A stretch of DNA of 7,729 nt from JBJKSO01 sp046703825 (GCA_046703825.1 JBJKSO010000046.1:1-7729), one strand, 5' to 3'. Positions 1-5,968 are shown, counted from the first letter of the stretch. The notes: generated by a model not told the origin, from the sequence alone. A program made the numbers and translations.

Positions 1-524
1 AAAAGGAGGTGAGCTCGCTCCAGCAGCTGCTCGAGGGCCGGACGCTGCCAGTCGATGAAGTCAACCATCGTGTCCACCGCCACCAGTCGAGCAGACGGGC
101 ACTGGTCGGCGACTACGCTCTGCAGCCGGGGCGACATCGATCCCAAGAAGAGGATCTCGGCGGCCCGCGCCTCGGGGCTGAGCTCGGGCGTCCAGCGCTC
201 GTACACCCCGAGCTCCTGGTGCTGCCGGAGCGGCCGGCTCTTTCGGGGATGGTGCTCGGCCTGCCAGTGGTAGCTCGGGCCGGCCAGCCGCGCCACCGAG
301 CCCAGGCCGGCTCCCGCCCGCCGCAGGATCGCCAGCAGCGGCTCGCCGTCGGCGCCCACGGCCCCCACCACCTCCGGGGGCCGGTGCCTGGCAGCCGCCA
401 GCGCGAAGTAGAGGGCGGAGCCGCCGGGGACGCCCCGGCGGACGCCGGCCACGGTCACAAGATCGTCGTAGCCGATACTGCCGGCCCCGGTCAGGCGCAG
501 GCAGCGGGGGCGAGACCCGATCAG
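1..524 (-). CDS. PfkB-family carbohydrate/nucleoside kinase, 3' end beyond the window
   Basis: Translating the minus strand from about base 524 to base 1 gives roughly 174 uninterrupted codons that match the N-terminal half of PfkB/ribokinase-fold kinases. A first strand with LTGAGSIGYDDL is followed by GVPGGSALYFAL, the family's Gly-Gly substrate-binding motif, then VVGAVGADGEPLL, the small-lid region with YERWTPEL, EILFLGSMSP, and RLVAVDTMVDF. The order and spacing fit the branch of the family with an early GGSA-YFAL motif. The ATP-binding, catalytic GAGD-containing C-terminal half is off the left edge, so the substrate cannot be named. The start is unresolved: no ATG, GTG or TTG lies at a suitable place. 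A CTG at 524-522 overlaps the stop of the upstream gene (CTGA). The first conventional start, GTG at 458, would remove the first beta strand. The gene probably forms one transcription unit with the upstream ORF. The family call is firm; the start is not. Confidence 0.85.
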   Translation of the reverse strand, partial: MIGSRPRCLRLTGAGSIGYDDLVTVAGVRRGVPGGSALYFALAAARHRPPEVVGAVGADGEPLLAILRRAGAGLGSVARLAGPSYHWQAEHHPRKSRPLRQHQELGVYERWTPELSPEARAAEILFLGSMSPRLQSVVADQCPSARLVAVDTMVDFIDWQRPALEQLLERAHLL

Positions 525-910
525 GTGGCGGTAAAGAGTGGCACCACCGGAGCCGGTGCCCGGTGGCGCTCCAGGTCGAGCAGCTCGAGGAGCCGGTCCT
601 GGCAGGCGAAGAGCACCTCGCTCAGCGCGTCGGGGTGGCGGTTGTTGCCCAGCCGCTCGCCGAGCCGGCCCGGCACCGAGCTGGCCAGCCGGCTGGTCTC
701 TTGCCAGGCCCAGGCGGAGACGTAGGGCCGCCCCTCGAGCCGGCAATGCTCGGCGTGGTCCAACAGCGCGTCCGAGAGGGCGAGCTTCTGGCGGAGCCCG
801 CTGTGGTGACGTGAGCGGAAGACCGAACGCGCCCGGGCGGCGGCGATCTCGAGTGCCGTCACCTCGAACGGGTTCTGATAGGCGGCTCCGGCCGACATGG
901 GCGCCATCAT
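521..910 (-). CDS. Unrecognised small helical protein upstream of the kinase
   Basis: I do not recognise this protein. It is about 129 residues from the ATG at 910; a GTG at 916 adds two codons and an ATG at 898 removes four. It has no signal peptide, membrane segment or cysteine-rich motif (one Cys in HAEHC, one in FACQD). It looks mostly alpha-helical, with charged amphipathic stretches such as LEIAAARARSVFRSRHH and LSEVLFACQDRLLELLDLE, and conserved-looking aromatics in YVSAWAWQETSRL. The stop (TGA, 523-521) overlaps the only plausible upstream start of the kinase, so the two are probably co-translated. Support for it being real: frame open over its full length, G/C-rich third positions, and position next to a clear kinase reading frame on the same strand. 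No strong Shine-Dalgarno precedes any candidate start. A regulatory or accessory role for the kinase would be a guess. Confidence 0.6.
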   Translation of the reverse strand: MMAPMSAGAAYQNPFEVTALEIAAARARSVFRSRHHSGLRQKLALSDALLDHAEHCRLEGRPYVSAWAWQETSRLASSVPGRLGERLGNNRHPDALSEVLFACQDRLLELLDLERHRAPAPVVPLFTAT

Positions 911-931
911 ACGCACGCCCGCCGGCAGGCT

Positions 932-937
932 TATCCT
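932..937 (+). promoter_or_regulatory. Candidate -10 hexamer for leaderless Nudix mRNA
   Basis: TATCCT ends eight bases before the ATG at 946, and no Shine-Dalgarno lies between. This spacing would start the transcript at or next to the start codon, as in leaderless mRNAs common in actinobacteria and relatives. No good -35 is visible (the expected position reads ATACGC). The whole divergent gap is only about 35 bases. This is inferred from pattern and spacing only. Confidence 0.25.
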
Positions 938-945
938 CGACCTCG

Positions 946-1509
946 ATGAGTTCAGCGGCGCGCGGCGAGGAGCTGGTCGGCAGCGAGGAGCGCTTCAGCG
1001 GCCGCCTGGTCCGTCTGACCGTCGACACGGTGCGGTTGGACTCGGGCCGGGAGGCGACCCGCGAAGTGGTGCACCACCCCGGCAGCGTCGCCATCGTGGC
1101 CGTCGACGATGACGGGTCGGTGTTGCTGGTGCGCCAGTACCGCCACCCTGCCGGCCAAGCCCTATGGGAGCTGCCCGCCGGGGGCCGGGACACCGATGAG
1201 CCGCCGTTGCGCACGGCCCAGCGCGAGCTGGGAGAGGAGACCGGCTACGTCGCCGAGTCCTGGTTGTCGATCGGGTCCAGCTACCTGGCGCCGGGGTACA
1301 GCACGGAACTGCTCTGGTACTACCGGGCAACCGGGCTGACCAAGGCGGGCGACCCCCACCCCGACCCGGACGAGGTGGTGGAGGCGCGCATGTTCACCCC
1401 CAGGGAGATCTCCGACCTGGCCTTCCAGGGGCTCCTGCGGGACGCTAAAACCCTGGCGGGCCTGGCGCTGGCGGGCGAACTGGAGTTGACCGCCCCCGGC
1501 GACGCTTAA
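946..1509 (+). CDS. ADP-ribose pyrophosphatase, Nudix hydrolase family
   Basis: Predicted cytosolic hydrolase of 187 residues that cleaves ADP-ribose to AMP and ribose 5-phosphate. The Nudix box is complete at residues 79-101: G79, E85, then R93-E94-L95-G-E97-E98-T-G100, matching GX5EX7REUXEEXG, with E94, E97 and E98 as metal ligands. Features of the ADP-ribose subgroup are present in order: HHPGSVAI (about 43-50), QYRHPAGQALWELPAG (64-79), and YLAPGYSTE (113-121), where E121 sits in the substrate/catalytic loop. Length is normal for NudF-type enzymes. The ATG at 946 was chosen because the protein then begins just before the family's first strand (ELVGSEERFSGRLVRL); the frame stays open far upstream but only through sequence antisense to the neighbouring gene. 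It has no Shine-Dalgarno, so a leaderless transcript is possible. The frame stays open for 46 codons after the stop (see next entry). Confidence 0.93.
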   Translation: MSSAARGEELVGSEERFSGRLVRLTVDTVRLDSGREATREVVHHPGSVAIVAVDDDGSVLLVRQYRHPAGQALWELPAGGRDTDEPPLRTAQRELGEETGYVAESWLSIGSSYLAPGYSTELLWYYRATGLTKAGDPHPDPDEVVEARMFTPREISDLAFQGLLRDAKTLAGLALAGELELTAPGDA

Positions 1510-1650
1510 GCAGGCTTGAGCGGGCGCGGCAACCTCAGCACCAAGCCGACGCCCCGCCACGCTGTGCCGGCGGCAGAATCGCTCCTGCGCCAGCACCTGG
1601 GCATCAACTCGCCGGCGATCGCGGAGGTCCTCGATTCCGATCATGTCTAG
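1510..1650 (+). other. Coding-like 46-codon stretch in frame after the Nudix stop
   Basis: After TAA (1507-1509) the same frame runs to TAG at 1648-1650. Roughly 85% of its third positions are G or C, as in the true genes here. Its product contains LLRQHLGINSPAIAEVL and looks more like a real C-terminus than random translation. It has no ATG; possible starts are TTG (1516) and a GTG inside, neither with a Shine-Dalgarno. It could be a short gene, the decayed C-terminal end of a lost gene (the pattern LLRxHLGxxxxxIAxxL recalls the tail of CaiB/BaiF CoA-transferases, an impression only), a read-through extension, or chance. No terminator hairpin with a T-run is visible in this gap. Confidence 0.25.
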
Positions 1651-1659
1651 GCCATGCCT

Positions 1660-2307
1660 CTACCCTGCCGCCGACAGGACCTTCTGGTAGTCCCGCGCCA
1701 GGTCGACCCGAACCAGGGCGGCCACCAGGCGCGGATACTCCCTGGCCGGCACCAGCTCGGCCAAGGCTGCCGGGGCGTCGCCGAGATCGAGCTGACGGGC
1801 GGCCGCCAGGGCCCGGGCGTCGGCGAACGGCCGCAACTCGTCCCAGACCGCCTGAGCCTCTCGAAAGAAGATGTCGACGCTGACGTCCCCGATGCCTTTG
1901 AACTCCTTGAGCAGGCGTCGCTCGCTGGCGGGCTGGCGCTTGGCTGCCTCCCGCAACCGACGCAGATCGCCGCCGTACCTTTCCACCAGCATCTGAGCCG
2001 TGTCTCCCAGCATCGATGAGGTCCGCTCGTCGTAGCGCGCGTAGCCGTTCTGGTTCAGGACTTGGGCCCGCTCACTCCAAGTCGCGTCGGACATTCGTTG
2101 GGCAGTGGTCCAGCCGGCCTTGCTGAGCGCCCGCGCGGCTTTGCTGGCGCTGGCCGCCGAGATGCGCGCACCGAACAGAAGCGAGGCGCAGAGTAGCCGG
2201 AACAGTGCCGAGGGGGTCTCCCGCCCCAGGTTGATCCCCACCTCCTCGGCATAGGTGGTCCCGTGCTCCCGGAGCAGCGCCCGCACCGTCTCCTGCCTGG
2301 CTGCCAT
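1660..2307 (-). CDS. HhH-GPD / endonuclease III-like protein
   Basis: 215-residue protein of the helix-hairpin-helix DNA glycosylase superfamily. An all-helical N-terminal part (FRLLCASLLFGARISA, residues 36-51) corresponds to the first helices of the endonuclease III fold. The HhH element is at about 132-151 (LLKEFKGIGDVSVDIFF), followed by FADARAL, where D163 aligns by position with the catalytic Asp of endonuclease III. The Lys of the usual GxGxKTA motif is absent (GIGDVSVDI), and C40 is the only cysteine, so there is no C-terminal 4Fe-4S cluster. It may therefore be a monofunctional base glycosylase or a DNA-binding protein without lyase activity; similar actinobacterial proteins are usually annotated simply as endonuclease. 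The ATG at 2307 is supported by GGAGGA at 2316-2311. It is transcribed divergently from the YjbQ gene. Confidence 0.8.
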   Translation of the reverse strand: MAARQETVRALLREHGTTYAEEVGINLGRETPSALFRLLCASLLFGARISAASASKAARALSKAGWTTAQRMSDATWSERAQVLNQNGYARYDERTSSMLGDTAQMLVERYGGDLRRLREAAKRQPASERRLLKEFKGIGDVSVDIFFREAQAVWDELRPFADARALAAARQLDLGDAPAALAELVPAREYPRLVAALVRVDLARDYQKVLSAAG

Positions 2308-2344
2308 GGCTCCTCCGCAGGCCGATCCAAGTGGGCAACGCGAG

Positions 2345-2358
2345 ACGCCGAGCGGCGT
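2345..2358. promoter_or_regulatory. 14-bp inverted repeat between divergent genes
   Basis: Two 6-base arms, ACGCCG and CGGCGT, flank a 2-base centre (AG). The repeat lies within the 92-base gap between the divergently transcribed HhH and YjbQ genes, where a shared operator would be expected. In GC-rich DNA a short GC palindrome can arise by chance, and no regulator is known. Confidence 0.25.
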
Positions 2359-2372
2359 TTCAGAGATGATCC

Positions 2373-2380
2373 GGAGGTGA
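2373..2380 (+). promoter_or_regulatory. Perfect Shine-Dalgarno with no start codon at normal distance
   Basis: GGAGGTGA is the full complement of the usual 16S rRNA 3' end, but the YjbQ start is 19 bases further on. The nearer GAGG at 2391-2394, five bases before the TTG, is the more likely functional site. The strong site may serve a tiny leader reading frame or be left over from a lost start codon. Confidence 0.4.
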
Positions 2381-2399
2381 ACACGACAGCGAGGCCGGC

Positions 2400-2804
2400 T
2401 TGATCAGCGCGACCGTCGAGCTGGACACGCGCGCCGGGTCAATCCACGACTTGAGTCGCGAGCTCTCGGACTTCTGCGCTGGCAAGGGTGATGGCCTGGT
2501 GAACGCCTTCTGCCCGCACGCCACCGCTGGGCTCGTACTCATGGAGCTGGGAGCGGGCAGCGAGCAGGATCTCCTGGCCTGGCTCGACGAGCACCTGCCC
2601 CGGAAGGACCGCTACCGGCACCGCCACGGCAGCACCGGTCACGGCGCCGACCACCTCGTCCCGGCTCTGCTGGGCAGCTCGGTGACCGTCCCCCTTCGTC
2701 AGGGGCGGCCGCAGCTCGGCACCTGGCAGAGCCTGGCGCTGGTCGACACCAATCGTGAGAACAATCGGCGCCGGGTGGTGTTCTCGTTCCTGGCGGCTGG
2801 CTGA
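2400..2804 (+). CDS. yjbQ: YjbQ/UPF0047 family protein
   Basis: 134-residue cytosolic protein of the YjbQ (UPF0047) family; its physiological role is unsettled, and some members show weak thiamine-phosphate synthase activity. Family landmarks appear in order: FCPHATAGLVLMEL (38-50; H40 at the conserved PHTTA position), QDLLAWLDEHLP (56-67), Y72-RHRH, then GHGADHLVPALLG (80-92; H85 for the conserved AHL), VTVPLRQGRPQLGTWQ (95-110), and the C-terminal RRRVVFSF strand. The length matches the family. The start is TTG at 2400: an in-frame stop lies 33 bases upstream with no ATG or GTG between, GAGG sits at 2391-2394, and the protein then begins at the normal first strand. The gene ends one base before the stop of the convergent pirin gene. 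Confidence 0.92.
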   Translation: MISATVELDTRAGSIHDLSRELSDFCAGKGDGLVNAFCPHATAGLVLMELGAGSEQDLLAWLDEHLPRKDRYRHRHGSTGHGADHLVPALLGSSVTVPLRQGRPQLGTWQSLALVDTNRENNRRRVVFSFLAAG

Positions 2805-2805
2805 G

Positions 2806-3780
2806 CTAGCCTCGGGCGGGCGCCTCCACGCTGCTGGCCGGGACGACGCCCAGCCGGCCAGCGCGGTAATCGTCGAAGGCCTGCTGCAGTTCGTCCCGGC
2901 TGTTCATCACGAAGGGACCGTACCAGGCGACCGGCTCGCGGATGGGTTCGCCCCCCAGGATTAGGACCTCGAGCTCGGGGCTGCGACCCTCCTGCTCGGG
3001 ATCGGCGCCCAGGGAGAGGAAGTCACCGCCGCCGAACACGGCCAGCTGCCCGGTGCGCACCTTGATGCCGGCCCCCGCCTCGCCCCGACCCGAAAGCACG
3101 TAGGCCAGGGCGTTGAAACCGGGGCTCCACGGCAGCCGCAGTCGCGCGCCGGGCGCCAGCGAGGCGTGGACCAGCGCGATCGGGGTGTGGGTGATGCCCG
3201 GCCCGAGATGCCCGGCCACCTCGCCGGCGATCACGCGTAGCACGGTGCCCCCGTCCGGAGCCGCCAGCAGCGTGACCTTGCCGCCCCGAATGTCCTGGTA
3301 ACGGGGTTCGGCCCACTTGAGCCGGGAGGGCAGGTTGACCCAAAGCTGGATCCCGTGGAACAGGCCGCCGGTGACAACCAGCCGCTCAGGTGGGCGCTCG
3401 ATGTGCAGAATCCCGGCCCCGGCGGTCATCCACTGGGTGTCCCCGTTGGTGATCAGCCCGCCGCCGCCGTTGGAGTCCTGATGCTGAAAGGTGCCGTCCA
3501 TCATGTAGGTCACGGTCTCGAACCCGCGATGGGGATGCCACGGAGTGCCCTTGGGCTCGCCGGGCGCGTAATCCACTTCACCCATCTGATCCATGTGGAC
3601 GAAGGGGTCGAGGAGCTGCTGGCTCACCCCGTGAAAGGCGCGGCGAACGGGAAAGCCCTCACCCTCCAGCCCGGAGGGTGCGCTGGTCACCGAGAGCACC
3701 GGCCGCTCGTGCGCCACCAGTGGCTCAACCGTCGGGATTCGGGGCAGGTTAAGCGGGTTCTCGACACGGATGGCGGGCAT
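2806..3780 (-). CDS. Pirin family protein
   Basis: 324-residue bicupin of the pirin family. The N-terminal cupin carries the signature WHPHRGFETVTYMMDG (81-96) and the GAGILHIE block (121-128). The metal ligands are complete: H82, H84, H126 and E128, the positions that bind Fe(II) in human pirin and in quercetinase-type bacterial pirins. The C-terminal pirin domain follows (LWVNLP at 146-151; GFNALAYVLSGRG around 222-234; PVAWYGPFVMN near 287). Known members act as quercetin 2,3-dioxygenases or as redox-sensitive regulatory proteins; which applies here cannot be told. Length is typical to slightly long. The start is ATG at 3780 with AAGGAG nine bases upstream. The gene lies 96 bases downstream of the EF-G-like gene on the same strand, but that gap holds its own promoter/operator candidates, so it may be expressed separately. 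Confidence 0.94.
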   Translation of the reverse strand: MPAIRVENPLNLPRIPTVEPLVAHERPVLSVTSAPSGLEGEGFPVRRAFHGVSQQLLDPFVHMDQMGEVDYAPGEPKGTPWHPHRGFETVTYMMDGTFQHQDSNGGGGLITNGDTQWMTAGAGILHIERPPERLVVTGGLFHGIQLWVNLPSRLKWAEPRYQDIRGGKVTLLAAPDGGTVLRVIAGEVAGHLGPGITHTPIALVHASLAPGARLRLPWSPGFNALAYVLSGRGEAGAGIKVRTGQLAVFGGGDFLSLGADPEQEGRSPELEVLILGGEPIREPVAWYGPFVMNSRDELQQAFDDYRAGRLGVVPASSVEAPARG

Positions 3781-3831
3781 TGCACTGCGCTCCTTGGGGG
3801 CGGCTCGAGGCAGCTGACCACGAGACCACTA

Positions 3832-3845
3832 GTTGCTTATGCAAC
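3832..3845. promoter_or_regulatory. Candidate operator upstream of pirin
   Basis: GTTGC-TTAT-GCAAC is an inverted repeat with 5-base arms and an AT-rich centre, in an otherwise very GC-rich region and about 50 bases before the pirin start. It sits one base downstream, in pirin's direction, of a -10-like hexamer (3852-3847), so a bound protein would cover the expected transcription start. The shape (short arms, A/T centre, about 14 bases) is like sites of MarR-type regulators, which often control pirin genes. No regulator gene is in the window, so this link is inference. Confidence 0.5.
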
Positions 3846-3846
3846 C

Positions 3847-3852
3847 ATTGTA
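3847..3852 (-). promoter_or_regulatory. Candidate -10 element of the pirin promoter
   Basis: Read on the minus strand this is TACAAT, five of six bases of the sigma-70 -10 consensus and the most AT-rich hexamer in the gap. A matching -35 is not convincing: the nearest candidate, TTTGGG, is only 15 bases upstream. The start site would fall inside the adjacent inverted repeat. Confidence 0.4.
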
Positions 3853-3876
3853 CCGGGGCGTGGGGTTCCCAAACGC

Positions 3877-5925
3877 TCAGGCCGCGGGCTCGCGCGAGTG
3901 AACCAGCTCCTTGCGGGACTCGATGATGCCTTGGGCGACCTGAGCCGGCACCTCCTCGTAGTGACTGAAGCTCATGCTGTAGCGGCCCCGACCCTGGGTG
4001 GTGGCCTTGAGCTCGATCGGGAAGTGGTACATCTCCGCCAGGGGGACCTGGGCGCTGACCCGCTCCAGACCGTCGTCGGCCGGGGTCATGCCGCCGATGC
4101 GGCCCCGGCGCGAGTTCAGGTGGCCGATCACGTCGCCCATCATCTGGGCGGGCACGGTGACCTCCACGTCCATCACCGGCTCGAGCAGGTAGGCCCCCGC
4201 CTTGCCCACCGCCTCGCGCATGGCCATGGCACCGGCGAGCTGGAAGGCGATGTCCTTGCCATCGACCGGGTGGGTGGCCCCGTCCACCAAACGCACCTTG
4301 ACGTCGACCAGCGGGTAGCCGGCCAGCACCCCCTGCTCGATCGTCTGCTTCACGCCCTTCTCGACCGACGGCCGGAACTGCTGAGGGATCGCCCCGCCGA
4401 AGATCTTGTCCTCCCACTGGTAGCCGCTCCCGCGGGGGAGCGGCTCGATCTCGATGGTGCAGTCGCCGAACAGGCCGGCGCCGCCCGACTGCTTCTTGTA
4501 GCGGTGCTGCTGGCGGGCCGTCCCCCGGATCGCCTCCTGGTAGGGGACCTGAGGCACGGCCAGCACCGCATCCACCTGATACTTGCGCTTGAGCTTCTCC
4601 AGGCTCACCTCGAGGTGGACGTCGCCGAGCCCCTGCAGCAGGGTTTCGTGCGTGGTTGGGTCCCGCTCCACCTTGAGCGCCGGGTCCTCCTCGACGATGT
4701 GCACGAGCCCGGCGTGGATCTTCTCCTCGTCGCCCTTGGCCTTGGGCCGAATCGCCATGGTGTAGGAGGGGGCCGGGTACTCGATCCCGGGCTCGGCCGC
4801 CGTTCCCTTGAGCCCCAAGGTGTCGCCGGTGGCGACGTGCAGCAGTTTCAGGGCCGCGCCGATCTCGCCGGGCTGGAACTCGTCGGTGGGCTCGATCGCC
4901 TTGCCCTTGGGCCGCCCGGGGCGGGTTATCCGCTCCTCGTGACCAGTCCGGCAGTCGATCAGGTGAGCATCGCCGCGCAGCGTACCCCGGAGCACCTTGA
5001 AGTAGCTGATGCGACCGAACGGGTCGGAGACCGTCTTGAACACGAACAGGACGGGGCCGCCGGAATCGGTGCCCGGCTCCGCCCCCCCGGCCACGTCGGC
5101 GAGCAGGTCGAGCACCGCCTGGGCCCCGAAACTCTGCGCGCTGGCGGTCAGCAGCACCGGGCAGAGTGTTCCGGCCCCAATCGCCTGGTCCAGGGCCAGG
5201 CGGAGCTGGTCGCGATCTGGCTCCTGGCCCTCCAGATACTGCTCGAGGAGACGGTCGTCGGTCTCTGCCACCGCCTCCACCAGTTGCTGACGGGCGGCGG
5301 CGGCCGCCTCGGCCAGCTCGGGCGGGCATTCCGCCTCCTGGTGACCGCCCCGGCTGTCGAACAGAAGCGCCCGCCCCGAGAGCAGGTCGACAGCGCCCTT
5401 GAACGACTTCTCCTGCCCGATCGGGATCTGCAGCGCCACCGGCCGCGGCTGCAGCGACTGCCGCAGCACCGCCATGGTCGCCCCGAAGTCGGCGTGCTCC
5501 TTGTCCAGCTTGGTCATGACCACGGCCCGGGGTTGGGATCTTCCCTTCAGCAGATTCCAGGCGGTCTCAGTGCCCGGCGAGAGCTGCCCGCCGCCGGTGG
5601 CGGCCACCGCCACGAGGGCGGCGTCCGCCACCGCCAGCGCTTGGAGCACCTCTCCTTCGAAGTCCTGGAAGCCGGGAGTGTCGAGCAGCGCCATCCGGTG
5701 TCCCTGCCACTCCAGGCAGGCGATCCCGGTGCTGATCGAGATATGGCGGCGCTGCTCCTCGGGCTCGTGGTCGAGCAGGGAAGTTCCCTGGTCGGTCGAG
5801 CCCAGCCGGTTGCTGGCCCCAGCGGCGAAGAGGAGCGCCTCAGCCAGGGTGGTCTTGCCGTCGTGGCTGTGCCCGACGACAGCCACGTTGAGGGTTCGGC
5901 CTTTGCCAGAGTCAGGCATGGCCAC
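3877..5925 (-). CDS. EF-G-like translational GTPase (EF-G2/FusA2 type)
   Basis: 682-residue GTPase with full EF-G architecture. The G domain (about 10-285) has G1 GHSHDGKTT (18-26), switch I RRHISIST (59-66), G3 DTPGFQDF (82-89), G4 TKLD (138-141) and G5 TASA (260-263). Domain II spans about 290-375, domain III 385-455 with LGDVHLEV (433-440), domain IV 460-580 with HRYKKQSGGAGLFGD, and domain V the C-terminal part with GRGRYSMSFSHYEEVP. The canonical EF-G DTPGH has F86 in place of the catalytic His, and switch I has HIS in place of GIT. These features mark the divergent EF-G2 group rather than the essential translocase; mycobacterial EF-G2 was reported to bind nucleotide without ribosome-dependent GTPase activity. 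It is not next to rpsL, rpsG or tuf. The start may be GTG at 5925 or ATG at 5919; neither has a clear Shine-Dalgarno. It diverges from the peroxiredoxin gene. Confidence 0.92.
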   Translation of the reverse strand: MAMPDSGKGRTLNVAVVGHSHDGKTTLAEALLFAAGASNRLGSTDQGTSLLDHEPEEQRRHISISTGIACLEWQGHRMALLDTPGFQDFEGEVLQALAVADAALVAVAATGGGQLSPGTETAWNLLKGRSQPRAVVMTKLDKEHADFGATMAVLRQSLQPRPVALQIPIGQEKSFKGAVDLLSGRALLFDSRGGHQEAECPPELAEAAAAARQQLVEAVAETDDRLLEQYLEGQEPDRDQLRLALDQAIGAGTLCPVLLTASAQSFGAQAVLDLLADVAGGAEPGTDSGGPVLFVFKTVSDPFGRISYFKVLRGTLRGDAHLIDCRTGHEERITRPGRPKGKAIEPTDEFQPGEIGAALKLLHVATGDTLGLKGTAAEPGIEYPAPSYTMAIRPKAKGDEEKIHAGLVHIVEEDPALKVERDPTTHETLLQGLGDVHLEVSLEKLKRKYQVDAVLAVPQVPYQEAIRGTARQQHRYKKQSGGAGLFGDCTIEIEPLPRGSGYQWEDKIFGGAIPQQFRPSVEKGVKQTIEQGVLAGYPLVDVKVRLVDGATHPVDGKDIAFQLAGAMAMREAVGKAGAYLLEPVMDVEVTVPAQMMGDVIGHLNSRRGRIGGMTPADDGLERVSAQVPLAEMYHFPIELKATTQGRGRYSMSFSHYEEVPAQVAQGIIESRKELVHSREPAA

Positions 5926-5928
5926 CCG

Positions 5929-5934
5929 ATTCTA
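5929..5934 (-). promoter_or_regulatory. Candidate -10 hexamer for the EF-G-like gene
   Basis: On the minus strand this reads TAGAAT, three bases before the GTG at 5925 and nine before the ATG at 5919. With no Shine-Dalgarno visible, a leaderless transcript beginning near the ATG would fit. No -35 consensus is visible, so this rests on position and composition only. Confidence 0.3.
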
Positions 5935-5968
5935 GTTAGAGCCGCCGCTCGGTTGCCGCCACCGGCCC

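Noticed and set aside
9..725. 238-codon plus-strand frame at the left edge
   Set aside because: It is antisense to the PfkB kinase and the 131-codon gene; its composition is Gln/Arg/Gly-rich and has no motif. The perfect GGAGGTGA at bases 5-12 falls within kinase coding sequence on the other strand.
538..945. Extension of the Nudix frame upstream of 946
   Set aside because: The frame is open, but the extra 136 residues are Arg/Pro/Gly-rich, antisense to the unknown gene, and precede a complete Nudix protein with a natural N-terminus.
1162..1644. 160-codon minus-strand frame under the Nudix gene
   Set aside because: It is a shadow of the Nudix gene and its tail; the translation lacks any family feature.
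3861..3873. GGGGTTCCC-like symmetry after the EF-G-like stop as a terminator
   Set aside because: The arms are too short, there is no loop, and no T-run follows on the minus strand.
3749..5329. 526-codon minus-strand frame overlapping the EF-G-like gene
   Set aside because: It is in a shifted frame of the same strand as the GTPase; the product is Arg/Gly/Pro-rich and has no recognisable domain.
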